Below, in pieces: positions 34,064-41,424 of a stretch of 43,722 nt of DNA. The stretch is from Spartobacteria bacterium. GTDB taxonomy: Bacteria; Verrucomicrobiota; Verrucomicrobiia; Chthoniobacterales; Chthoniobacteraceae. A program made the position numbers and the translations under genes. How positions within the stretch are numbered: the first letter of the stretch is position 1; each line of letters opens with the position of its first letter. Below the pieces are notes generated by a model. That model ran no database searches. It was not told the DNA's origin and worked only from the letters and a program-made list of their open reading frames with translations. The stretch lies in contig JAJPJG010000049.1 in NCBI GenBank assembly GCA_021324395.1, forward strand, positions 1-43,722, in the 5' to 3' direction.

Positions 34064-34676
34064 ACGCGCTTTCACGCTGCTCGAGGTGGTTATCTCCGTC
34101 GCGATCATCGCGATGATTGCGATTTCGATTTATCGCTTCATCGAGTCGAGCCTGCGCGCGATTCAAATTTCGACGAAACAAAGCAATGACACCGCAGCGG
34201 TGCAGTCGCTGCTCGCGGTGCTCCAGGCGCAACTGCACAGCCTTCCTCCCGGCGAAATCGGCGCGCTGCTCGGCGACACGCACAAATTTCAAAACAAGGC
34301 CGCCGACGAACTGCAATGGCTATGCGGACCCGGCAACGGGCTTTTCACGCAGTTCGCCGACGGCGAATACCGCGCGACGCTGATGCTAAAACAAGTGCCA
34401 AAAACGAATACGTGCGAACTTGGCCTGCGTCGCCAGCGCGCCGAAAACAAAATCAACACCGCCCTCACGAACCAGCAGGAAAACTGGGTGCATCTGCTCG
34501 ACAACGTCGACGCGCTCGAAGTGCGTTATTACGATCAGCGGCTTAACGCGTGGCTGGAAAAATGGACTGATCAAATGTCTCTGCCGTCCATCATCCGCAT
34601 CCGGCTGTGGCGAGCAGGCGAGGAAAATCCGATAGAGGCAATTCTGGCGCTGCCGGTGAAACAATTGCCGACATGA
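34044..34676 (+). CDS. gspJ: Type II secretion minor pseudopilin GspJ-like
   Basis: A 210-residue prepilin-like protein. The leader MFCARAKRA is followed by FTLLEVVISVAIIAMIAISI; again Ala at -1 and Glu at +5. The mature part has LLAVLQAQLHSLPPGEIGAL and the beta-strand run LLDNVDALEVRYYDQRLNAW, typical of GspJ, and ends IIRIRLWRAGEENPIEAILA. It would join GspI and GspK in the tip. Overlaps: 20 nt with gspI, 4 nt with gspK. Confidence 0.88.
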   Translation: MFCARAKRAFTLLEVVISVAIIAMIAISIYRFIESSLRAIQISTKQSNDTAAVQSLLAVLQAQLHSLPPGEIGALLGDTHKFQNKAADELQWLCGPGNGLFTQFADGEYRATLMLKQVPKTNTCELGLRRQRAENKINTALTNQQENWVHLLDNVDALEVRYYDQRLNAWLEKWTDQMSLPSIIRIRLWRAGEENPIEAILALPVKQLPT

Positions 34677-35605
34677 AAAACGCACGTGTTACACGCGGTG
34701 GCTCGGCGTTAATCCTCTCGCTTTGGGCGTTACTGCTGCTTTCGGCGGCCGTTTTCGCGTGGCTGAAGTTGATCAACCAAAACATCACGATCTCCGGCGA
34801 AGCGAACGCCGGTCTCGACGCGAAAGCGCTCGCGCATTCCGGTGTGCAGGTCGCGCTGAACGAGCGGGTGACGCAATTAACGCCGCTGTTGCAAAATCAA
34901 TTCGGACCGGATCGCAGCTACAAAGTGCAGCTCAAAGGCGAGGCGGGAAAACTGAACCTGAACTGGATTTTTCAAAGCGCAATCAATCCGCAGCCGACGC
35001 AGGATTCGCTCGCGAGAGTCGAAATTTTCAAGCGCTACCTCGAGCGCCGCGGATTGTCGTTTGAGGAACGGGAGACTCTGGTCGATTGCATGCTCGATTG
35101 GATCGATCCCGACAATCTCGTGCGGATGCACGGCGCTGAGGATGGACCAAATTATCATCCGCCGAATCGCGGGCAATTTGTCGGCGTCGAGGAAATCGCG
35201 CAGATCAAAGGCTCGAAGCCGCTCGTGTCGCAGCCAGGCTGGAAGGACGATCTCACTATTTACACGAATCCCGGCACGATCGATTTGCAGTGGGCGCCGG
35301 TGAGTGTGTTACAGGTGTTGCCGAATGTCGGCGATGCACGCGCGGTAAACTTTGTAAAATTTCGCCAAGGACCGGACGGACTCGACGGCACCAACGACGA
35401 TCACATTTTCAAAGACATCAACGAAGCATTCCAATTTCTCGGGCTCGCCGGCGATGCGCGGAACGCACTCGCGCCGTATGTCACGTTGAACGACCGGATG
35501 GTTCACATCGTTAGCATCGGCCAGTCGGGAAAAGTGTATCGACAAGTCGAGGTCGTTGCCCGGAAACTCGGCGCCCAACCGCAAATCCTTTGGTGGAAAG
35601 AATAA
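34673..35605 (+). CDS. gspK: Type II secretion minor pseudopilin GspK-like
   Basis: A 310-residue protein, the large tip pseudopilin. The N-terminus RVTRGGSALILSLWALLLLS is the typical GspK leader and helix, but without Glu at +5, as expected for this subunit. The helical insert domain (about 110-210) includes LVDCMLDWIDPDNLVRMHGAEDG-like acids (given here as two parts) and FVGVEEIAQIKG; the end has VTLNDRMVHIVSIGQSG. The start overlaps the gspJ stop (ATGA) and the end overlaps the gspL-like start by 13 nt. Confidence 0.88.
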   Translation: MKNARVTRGGSALILSLWALLLLSAAVFAWLKLINQNITISGEANAGLDAKALAHSGVQVALNERVTQLTPLLQNQFGPDRSYKVQLKGEAGKLNLNWIFQSAINPQPTQDSLARVEIFKRYLERRGLSFEERETLVDCMLDWIDPDNLVRMHGAEDGPNYHPPNRGQFVGVEEIAQIKGSKPLVSQPGWKDDLTIYTNPGTIDLQWAPVSVLQVLPNVGDARAVNFVKFRQGPDGLDGTNDDHIFKDINEAFQFLGLAGDARNALAPYVTLNDRMVHIVSIGQSGKVYRQVEVVARKLGAQPQILWWKE

Positions 35606-36825
35606 AGCCCCGACACCCGCGAACTATTTTCCTGAGTCCCGCCACGCGCGGCTGGCGCATGCACGCCGGCATTGGCGAGCCGCCGCGCATGTTCGCGTCG
35701 CTCGAGGAAGTGGCGGCTGCGCTGTTGCCGGAGCAGGCTGTGCATCTCGCGCTGCCGGTTGGCGTGGTGCTGATCGAGCGAATGCGGCTGCCCTCGACGA
35801 ATCGCGACGAGCTCGCGGCCATGATGCGGCTGCAACTCGAGAAGACGCTGCCGTTTTCGATCGACGAAGTAACGAGCGATTTCGAAGTGATTTCGCAAAG
35901 CGAAAACGAGTCGCTGATTCTCGCGCTCGCTGCGAACAACGAGCAACTCGACACGCTGACGGCGCCGTTGCGGACACGGCATTTTTTGCCGGAAAAAATC
36001 ACGCTGTTTGCGCTGCACGTCGCGACGCAGATCGCGAAGGACGAAACGGTGTGCGTGATTTATATCGAAGATGAAAAAACCGTGCTCGCGATTTACGAGA
36101 ACGGAAAGCTCGGCTACGCACAGACAATCGCCGCGATAAATGCCGATGACTTTCTCGCCGAGTTGCCGCAATTGCTGTTAACCGCGGAACTCGATGGCGT
36201 GCCGACGACGTTCGCGCGTGTGCGGCTCGACAAGGAACTCGACGCGTGGAGCGAACAGGCGCGCAATTTTTTCGGTGCGCCCGTGGAAAGCATTTCACTC
36301 AGCGCGGCGCTTCCGGAGCCGGCGCTAAACTTCGTTCCCGCTTCCTGGCACCGTGAGCGCGAGAACTTGCAACGCGCGTCGCGGATACGCTCGCGATTGA
36401 TGATGGCGGGCGTGATTTATCTGGCGCTGTTGCTTATCGCGGCAGGCGCGCTTTTTTGGATGCAAAACCGGCTCACGAAGCTCGATCAACAAGTCCGCGC
36501 TACGCAACCGCAGATCGACTTGATCGCCGCGCAAAAAGCGAAATGGACCGCGCTTGCACCGGCGATCGAGCCGGGTCGTTACACGATAGAAATTTTGCTG
36601 CAGGTTTGTGACAGCCTGCCTTCGGATGAGATTCGCCTGACGAAATTCACCGAAACGCCTGCGCAATTTACGCTCGAAGCCGAGGCGCCAAATGCGGGTG
36701 TCGCGGTCGAGTTCGGCGAGCGATTGAAGAAAAGTCCGGGGCTGAAGGATTTCACCCTGCAAATCAATCCGCCTGCGATTTTGCCGAACGAGCACGCGCA
36801 GCTTCGGGTTTTCGGAAAACTATGA
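35593..36825 (+). CDS. Type II secretion inner-membrane protein GspL-like (PilM/PilN-like fold)
   Basis: About 410 residues. Residues 1-~260 form an actin-like cytoplasmic domain (LALPVGVVLIERMRLPSTNR, MMRLQLEKTLPFSIDEVTSD, CVIYIEDEKTVLAIYENG) of the type that binds GspE. A single membrane helix (about 270-290, GVIYLALLLIAAGALFWM) and a periplasmic ferredoxin-like part (LLQVCDSLPSDEIRLTKFTE) follow. This is the GspL layout, though it may equally be described as a PilM-PilN fusion. No ATG is suitable; GTG 35593 is chosen and TTG 35590 adjoins. It overlaps gspK by 13 nt. Confidence 0.85.
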   Translation: MERIKPRHPRTIFLSPATRGWRMHAGIGEPPRMFASLEEVAAALLPEQAVHLALPVGVVLIERMRLPSTNRDELAAMMRLQLEKTLPFSIDEVTSDFEVISQSENESLILALAANNEQLDTLTAPLRTRHFLPEKITLFALHVATQIAKDETVCVIYIEDEKTVLAIYENGKLGYAQTIAAINADDFLAELPQLLLTAELDGVPTTFARVRLDKELDAWSEQARNFFGAPVESISLSAALPEPALNFVPASWHRERENLQRASRIRSRLMMAGVIYLALLLIAAGALFWMQNRLTKLDQQVRATQPQIDLIAAQKAKWTALAPAIEPGRYTIEILLQVCDSLPSDEIRLTKFTETPAQFTLEAEAPNAGVAVEFGERLKKSPGLKDFTLQINPPAILPNEHAQLRVFGKL

Positions 36826-37349
36826 CGCTTTCTTCGCGCGAAAAAATCCTGGCAGGCGCCGTCGTGCTCGCCTTTTTCATTGTGTTGAACCTTGTGCTGT
36901 TCAAAGCATTCGCCGGCAAACAGGCAACGCTCCGCGAACAACTCGCAATGCGTCGCCGTGACCTCGCATCGATGCAATTGCTCGCTTCCGAGCGCGACCT
37001 TTGGGCGAAGCGTGGCGAGTGGCTCGCGCAAAAACAGCCGAAGCTCTCAATGAGCGAGAACAGCGCGGACGTGCAGCTCGACCAACAGATCAGCGACATC
37101 GCGAAGCAGCATGGCGTCACGCTCGAAAATAAATCGTTTGCGTCGCCGTCGCGCACGCCGTCGTATCGCTCGGTCGCCGTGAATCTCGAAACAAAATGCT
37201 CGTGGCCATCGCTGATCGAGTTTTTGCACGACGTGCAGGGGCCGGAGCAGTTCACCGTATTTGAAAACGCCGAAATTTCGATCGACACCAGCGACGCTTC
37301 GCAAATGCGCGGAAGATTCCGCATCGCGCGCTGGTATGCGCCTGATTGA
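36822..37349 (+). CDS. Type II secretion GspM/PilO-like protein
   Basis: A 175-residue protein with a short cytoplasmic tail, one membrane helix (EKILAGAVVLAFFIVLNLVL), a coiled-coil-prone stretch (FAGKQATLREQLAMRRRDLA) and a small periplasmic alpha+beta domain (DQQISDIAKQHGVTLENKSF, SLIEFLHDVQGPEQFTVFEN). The layout and position after the GspL-like gene match GspM/PilO, which dimerises with GspL in the inner-membrane platform. Start overlaps the previous stop (ATGA). Confidence 0.83.
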   Translation: MTLSSREKILAGAVVLAFFIVLNLVLFKAFAGKQATLREQLAMRRRDLASMQLLASERDLWAKRGEWLAQKQPKLSMSENSADVQLDQQISDIAKQHGVTLENKSFASPSRTPSYRSVAVNLETKCSWPSLIEFLHDVQGPEQFTVFENAEISIDTSDASQMRGRFRIARWYAPD

Positions 37350-37381
37350 GAATGCGCGAATTCGATGTAATGTTTGGAACC

Positions 37382-37990
37382 ATGCGCCGCTTTGTCCTCC
37401 CATTAATCATTCTGCAATCGTCTGTTTGCCTTGTTTCCGCCGCGGAAACGTCAGTCGCCCCGACGGCGCTGCCGCGTGATCGTTATAAGACAATGATCAA
37501 AAAATCACCGTTCGCTCCCGCAACGCCGACCGCAGCGGTTGCGGCGACGCCTGGTTTTGCAACGGGCTATTACGTCGCGGGTGTCGCGAAAATCGGCGAC
37601 AAAGATTTTGTGACGATCGCTTCGCGTAACGGGCAATCGCGTTTCTCGCTGATGCCCGGCGAAGCCGGCCCGGACGGAATCACGGTAACAAGCGTGCAGT
37701 GGTCGAATGAGACCGGCAAAAGCAAAGCGACGGTGAAAAAAGGAAATGAAACCGGCACGATCGAGTTCGATCAAATGGCCGCGCAGGCCAATGCAGCGCC
37801 CGCGCCGCAAGTGACGCAGCCCGGACAACCCGGGATGATTCAACCGCCGCGCATGCCGAATATTCCGCGCATGAATATGCCGCAGCCTCCGAATTATCCG
37901 CAGCCGCCGCAGACTGGAATGGCCGCGCCGAATGGCCAGCAGCCGGACATGCGCCGGCGCATTCGCATTATCAATAACAAACCGCAGTAG
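37382..37990 (+). CDS. Exported proline-rich protein, possible GspC/PilP-like component
   Basis: About 202 residues. The signal peptide is RRFVLPLIILQSSVCLVSA. A linker with TMIKKSPFAPATPTAA precedes one small beta domain (YYVAGVAKIGDKDFVTIASR, RFSLMPGEAGPDGITVTSVQ, KATVKKGNETGTIEFDQ), then a Pro/Gln/Met-rich tail ending RRRIRIINNKPQ. A single small beta-barrel ('the value and its regeneration') resembles the HR domain of GspC or PilP, which links the platform to the secretin; position at the end of the gspH-M operon supports it. This is inference. Starts possible: TTG 37346 (overlapping the gspM stop as TTGA), ATG 37352 or ATG 37382, the last best for the signal peptide. Stop is 3 nt from that of gspG. 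Confidence 0.68.
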   Translation: MRRFVLPLIILQSSVCLVSAAETSVAPTALPRDRYKTMIKKSPFAPATPTAAVAATPGFATGYYVAGVAKIGDKDFVTIASRNGQSRFSLMPGEAGPDGITVTSVQWSNETGKSKATVKKGNETGTIEFDQMAAQANAAPAPQVTQPGQPGMIQPPRMPNIPRMNMPQPPNYPQPPQTGMAAPNGQQPDMRRRIRIINNKPQ

Positions 37991-37993
37991 CGG

Positions 37994-38419
37994 CTACTTG
38001 TCCCAGTTGCCGATGTCGTCGCTGGTGTCGGGCTTGCGATCCGGGCCGGCAGAGTAAAGGTCGAACGAGTTCGGGTTGTGCTTGCCCGGTTGGACGTAAA
38101 CGTAATCGTTTTGCCAAGGATCTTTCGGCAATTTTTCAAACAACTGCCGCCATTGCGTCGGTTTCGGATCGGTGTCCGGTCGCGTCACAAGCGCCTGCAG
38201 ACCTTGCTGTGATGTCGGTAAAAATCCGTTAAACGACTGGTAAAGCTTAAGCTGCGTGGAGATCGACTCGAGATCGCTGCGGACGCGGACATCCTGCGCG
38301 ACGCCGACATTTCCGCCCATCGTGTAAATCGCCGCGCCGGCGAGCAGCGCGATGATCATGACGACGAGCATGATTTCCAAAAGAGTGAAGGCGCTGCGTT
38401 TATTTTGACGGAGGATCAT
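37994..38419 (-). CDS. gspG: Type II secretion major pseudopilin GspG
   Basis: A 141-residue prepilin. The leader ILRQNKRSA is followed by FTLLEIMLVVMIIALLAGAA, with Ala at -1 and Glu at +5. The body is textbook GspG: LPTSQQGLQALVTRPDTDPK, LPKDPWQNDYVYVQPGKHN, FDLYSAGPDRKPDTSDDIGN and W at the end, including the calcium-binding acids near the C-terminus. It builds the main pseudopilus shaft. It is last in the block gspF - exported protein - gspG and overlaps the upstream stop as ATGA. Confidence 0.96.
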   Translation of the reverse strand: MILRQNKRSAFTLLEIMLVVMIIALLAGAAIYTMGGNVGVAQDVRVRSDLESISTQLKLYQSFNGFLPTSQQGLQALVTRPDTDPKPTQWRQLFEKLPKDPWQNDYVYVQPGKHNPNSFDLYSAGPDRKPDTSDDIGNWDK

Positions 38420-39468
38420 GGCGTGTTGTTTTCGTATTTAAGTTGCACTTCAACGGCGCGAATCGCAACTGCCGTCCCGCGATTTGCGGATTGAATCGTG
38501 ATGCTGTTCGTGCCGGCGTTGAGCGCCGAACCGGGAATGACCTTCTGGCATTTAAGCCAGCCGCTGTAATGAAACGTCGCATCGGCTTGCATCGGCTGAA
38601 TGCTCGCTTGATAAGCCGGATCGGCGATATCGGGCAGCACGAGCGTCGCTGCGCCGAGTTCGCGATCGTTTACCGAGATTTGCGGCGGCGCTGCGATATA
38701 GACGTTGAGAATTTCGAATGTCAGCACGGCGATTTGCGGTTGCGCCGCGAGATCGAATTCAAATCCGCTCGCGCTCTTTTCCGGCGAAAGAACGATCGTG
38801 CCGTTTTCGAGCACGGCTTTCACGCGACCGAATAATAGCGTGTCGTCGGCGGTCGGTTGCGTCGTCGGTGCGTTGTTGAATGGATCAGTGAGTTTCGCGG
38901 ACGGTGCGAAATCAATCGACGCGAGCGACTGCACCTTTTGCACCGTGCTGACAAACGCGCCGTGCACATTCGCACCGTCTCCGGATACTTCGATGTCGAT
39001 GTAATCGACGCCGGCCATCGCAATCGTGAGCGTTTCGGAACTCGGCAGCCCAAGCCCTTGCCCGAGTTGCCGCGGCGCAAACACGCGGTTTCCGATTTCG
39101 CTCCACGCAGTGACAACAGGCTGTTGTGTGTCGTCAAAATATAAACGGAGCATCAGCTCATCGTTTAGTCCCGCAAACTGCCGGAACCGTAGCCGGAAAG
39201 TCGTTTTCTCTATTTTGCCGTCGCTAGCTTTTTGCGGCTCGATTTCAAAAGCCTCGAGCCAGATCGGAAACGAACGCTGTTTTGCAGTCGACGACGAGAG
39301 CGCGGAAAAATCGAGATACGTTGTAAACGGGATCGGCTGAAGTTTCAGATCCTGTGCGCGCGCAAAACCAGAGAGCGCCATCAACAGCGCCGCGAGAATT
39401 TTTAAGCTGGGGCGGGGAAGTATGCGGTGGATTGTGGAACCTCGTTTCCGTGCGGATTTGTAGTTCAA
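38416..39468 (-). CDS. Unrecognised exported protein encoded between gspF and gspG
   Basis: About 350 residues from TTG 39468, which overlaps the gspF TGA as TTGA. A basic n-region (NYKSARKRGSTIHRILPRP) and the hydrophobic LKILAALLMALSGFARA make a signal peptide before QDLKLQPIPF. The mature protein is beta-rich: TTFRLRFRQFAGLNDELMLR, VDYIDIEVSGDGANVHGAFV, ENGTIVLSPEKSASGFEFDL, LTFEILNVYIAAPPQISVND, and the end AVAIRAVEVQLKYENN. The N- and C-terminal halves may each be a sandwich domain. I know no family for it. Being locked between gspF and gspG by overlapping codons on both sides argues for a role in the secretion system or as one of its substrates. Confidence 0.75.
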   Translation of the reverse strand: MNYKSARKRGSTIHRILPRPSLKILAALLMALSGFARAQDLKLQPIPFTTYLDFSALSSSTAKQRSFPIWLEAFEIEPQKASDGKIEKTTFRLRFRQFAGLNDELMLRLYFDDTQQPVVTAWSEIGNRVFAPRQLGQGLGLPSSETLTIAMAGVDYIDIEVSGDGANVHGAFVSTVQKVQSLASIDFAPSAKLTDPFNNAPTTQPTADDTLLFGRVKAVLENGTIVLSPEKSASGFEFDLAAQPQIAVLTFEILNVYIAAPPQISVNDRELGAATLVLPDIADPAYQASIQPMQADATFHYSGWLKCQKVIPGSALNAGTNSITIQSANRGTAVAIRAVEVQLKYENNTP

Positions 39469-40712
39469 TGCATCCGCGTCCGCAAGCCCGATGTGAGATT
39501 GAAGACCGCGCTCAAAATGCCGTAGACCACGAGCCCGACGATTGCCGCGATCGCGATCATGATGACCGGCGGAATCAACGACGACGTGAGCTTCACCTGC
39601 TTGTCGAGCTCGCGCTCGTAAACATCGGCGATCATCTGCATCGTCTCGCCGAAGCGACCGGTCTGCTCGCCGACCGACATCATGTCGAGGAACAGCTCGG
39701 GAAAAACCTTGTGCGGCCGCAGCGCATTTGAGAGCGACGCGCCGTCGATCACCGAGCGGCGCATCTCGACCATTTTCTGCCGCACCCATTCGTTGCCCGA
39801 GATTTCCTCGAGCAACTCCAGCGCGCGCAGCAGCGTCACGCCATTCTCGACCAGCGTGCCGAGCGTCCGCGCGAATTGCGCGTAAAGCCGGTAGCGCATG
39901 ATGTGTCCGTAGCCCGGAATGCGCCAGCGGAAGTAATCCCATGCCTTGCGCCCGGCCTGCTCCCGCGTCAAAAATTTAAACGCGCTGTAGCCCGCGAAGG
40001 TCGCGACGATCGCGACCCACCAATAGCCCGCAATGATCCGATTCGCCTCCAGCAAAATGCGCGTCGCCATCGGAAGCTGCTGGCCTGTTTGCTCAAAAAA
40101 CCCGGTAAGCTGCGGCACCATCACCGTCATGAAAATGATGATCAGCCCGATGCCCGCGACCACGAGCACCGCCGGATAGACGAGCGCCTGTTGCACGCGG
40201 TCGCGCAACGCCTTCACGTCCGCTAGGTGCGTCACGAGTCGCCGCATGATTTCCGCCAGCGAGCCACTCGCTTCGCCTGCCGAGACCATGTTCACGTAAA
40301 GCGGCGAGAAGATTTTCGGGTAATCTCGCATCGCCTGCGAAAGACTGCGGCCATCGACCAGCGAGCGGTGGAGCGACTGCGAGAGGCCTTGCAGCTTCGG
40401 ATGTTTCAGCCGCTTTTCGAGAATCCCGAGCGCCTCATCCAATGTCATCCCCGCGCCGAGCAAATGCCCAAGCTGCTCGGTAAAAAGAAACTGCTGCGTC
40501 AGCCCCAGCGTCTCCACCTGCTGCGCCGCCGTGCCCGTGCGCGCCTTCTCCACAGTGCGCGCCGCATTTCCATCCGCGAGCGCCTCGATCTTGATCGGAA
40601 AAAACCGCTGCTGCTCGATCTGCAAAATCGCCCCCGCGCGATCACTCGAATCGATCACGCCATCCACCAATTTTCCATCGGCGCTGCGGGCGGTGTAGCG
40701 GAATTGCGGCAT
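39465..40712 (-). CDS. gspF: Type II secretion inner-membrane platform protein GspF
   Basis: A 415-residue polytopic protein with two similar helical cytoplasmic domains and three membrane helices (near 175-200, 225-245 and 380-405). Motifs are FTEQLGHLLGAGMTLDEAL, LYVNMVSAGEASGSLAEIMR in the first half and LGTLVENGVTLLRALELLEE, FLDMMSVGEQTGRFGETMQM in the second, both typical of GspF/PilC. The N-terminus has FRYTARSADGKLVDGVIDS. It is first in the gspF - exported protein - gspG block, with the 21-bp repeat array upstream. Confidence 0.96.
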   Translation of the reverse strand: MPQFRYTARSADGKLVDGVIDSSDRAGAILQIEQQRFFPIKIEALADGNAARTVEKARTGTAAQQVETLGLTQQFLFTEQLGHLLGAGMTLDEALGILEKRLKHPKLQGLSQSLHRSLVDGRSLSQAMRDYPKIFSPLYVNMVSAGEASGSLAEIMRRLVTHLADVKALRDRVQQALVYPAVLVVAGIGLIIIFMTVMVPQLTGFFEQTGQQLPMATRILLEANRIIAGYWWVAIVATFAGYSAFKFLTREQAGRKAWDYFRWRIPGYGHIMRYRLYAQFARTLGTLVENGVTLLRALELLEEISGNEWVRQKMVEMRRSVIDGASLSNALRPHKVFPELFLDMMSVGEQTGRFGETMQMIADVYERELDKQVKLTSSLIPPVIMIAIAAIVGLVVYGILSAVFNLTSGLRTRMH

Positions 40713-40825
40713 TTTAAAAAATGAAGCTTACGACAACGAACGGGAGAATAGCTTCGCGTTCGACTCCTTTGTGAGCGGCGATCAGCTGCAGGATACTATT
40801 GAGTGTTCCGGTTCGCAAAAAAGGA

Positions 40826-40854
40826 TGATTCGGCAATGGCCTATTTTACGTCAA
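40826..40854 (-). promoter_or_regulatory. Weak candidate promoter of the gspF block
   Basis: On the minus strand TTGACG (40854-40849) and GAATCA (40831-40826) are 17 nt apart; a -10 of AATCAT at 18 nt is equally possible. The -10 match is poor. It lies about 115 nt before the gspF ATG and touches the 3' end of the repeat-array ORF. Apart from this and the array, 40713-41424 shows only the terminator listed below. Confidence 0.35.
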
Positions 40855-41358
40855 GGTGACATTTTGTTTTCGCAAAAAAGCGCCCATTTGTGACCGGCTT
40901 CGCTCCGATGAGAGGCGGCTTTGCTCAAATGAGAGCCGGCTTCGCTCAGATGAGAGATCGCCTGCATCAAATTGACCATCGCCTCTCTCCGATGAGAGAT
41001 CGACTGTCTTAAATCGACCATTTCCTCTCACCGATGAGAGCTCCGGCTCGTCAAATGACCATCCGCCTGTCTCAAACGATTCACCGGCTTTATCAAATGC
41101 ATGTCCGCCTGCCTCAAATCGCCCGTCACCCTCGTCAGATGAGCGCCCGCCCTCCTCAAACGCATACTTGGTGTCGTCCGATGAGCGATCCGGCTGATCA
41201 AACGGCATCCCGGCACCGTCAGATGAGCGCTCCGTCCACTCAAACGGCATTTCAGCCTGCTCCGATGCCATTCGGACGCTGTCAAACGGAAGCCGTCGTT
41301 CCCAAAATGACACCGCGTTGTAGCCGAACGATTGTTCCGTCCGCTCGAACGAAATCAC
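40846..41358 (-). CDS. Possible heptapeptide-repeat ORF read through the 21-bp array
   Basis: An open frame of 170 residues on the minus strand, starting with GTG 41358. It is a degenerate seven-residue repeat of the form x-[FS]-[DE]-x-x-x-x, such as SSERSRL-SFEQSRL and RSSDDTK-YAFEEGG, with Phe and Ser versions often alternating. The acidic position uses different third bases (GAG, GAT, GAC), as expected of coding sequence. Against coding: no clear promoter or ribosome-binding site, it follows directly on the terminator of the PEP-CTERM gene, and the plus strand is also open over much of the array. No known family. Confidence 0.3.
   Translation of the reverse strand: MISFERTEQSFGYNAVSFWERRLPFDSVRMASEQAEMPFEWTERSSDGAGMPFDQPDRSSDDTKYAFEEGGRSSDEGDGRFEAGGHAFDKAGESFETGGWSFDEPELSSVRGNGRFKTVDLSSERGDGQFDAGDLSSERSRLSFEQSRLSSERSRSQMGAFLRKQNVTLT
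40889..41350. repeat. Tandem array of ~22 diverged 21-bp repeats
   Basis: Cut into 21-nt units from 40889, the plus strand gives 22 units in perfect register to 41350 without a single insertion or deletion; a 23rd, weak unit may end at 41371. The 5' part of the unit is variable (often GAGCG or GGCAT first) and the 3' end is conserved, mostly TCAAAT, TCAAAC, TCAGAT or TCCGAT. The A at unit position 20 is the same in all 22. Units ending AT and AC tend to alternate in the middle, giving a partial 42-bp super-repeat. No spacers exist, so it is not CRISPR. Confidence 0.92.
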
Positions 41359-41367
41359 GATTTCAGC

Positions 41368-41404
41368 AAAAGAAAAAGCGGCTTGGCCGAAACCAAGCCG
41401 CTTT
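41368..41404 (-). terminator. Intrinsic terminator of the PEP-CTERM gene
   Basis: On the minus strand a perfect 12-bp stem, AAAGCGGCTTGG (41404-41393) with CCAAGCCGCTTT (41386-41375) around a 6-nt loop, is followed by a T-rich tract ending TTTTCTTTT. It starts 20 nt after the PEP-CTERM stop and separates that operon from the repeat array. Confidence 0.9.
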
Positions 41405-41424
41405 GCAATGAACCAAGGAAAGCG

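Noticed and set aside
39469..39942. N-terminal extension of the 38416-39468 protein
   Set aside because: It overlaps gspF on the same strand in another frame and is Arg/Ala/His-rich shadow.
40889..41350. CRISPR array
   Set aside because: The 21-bp units are contiguous and diverged, with no unique spacers and no cas genes.
41034..41411. 125-codon plus-strand open frame through the repeat array
   Set aside because: It covers only part of the array, starts within it and runs into the terminator stem; the minus-strand frame covers all units. It is not fully excluded.
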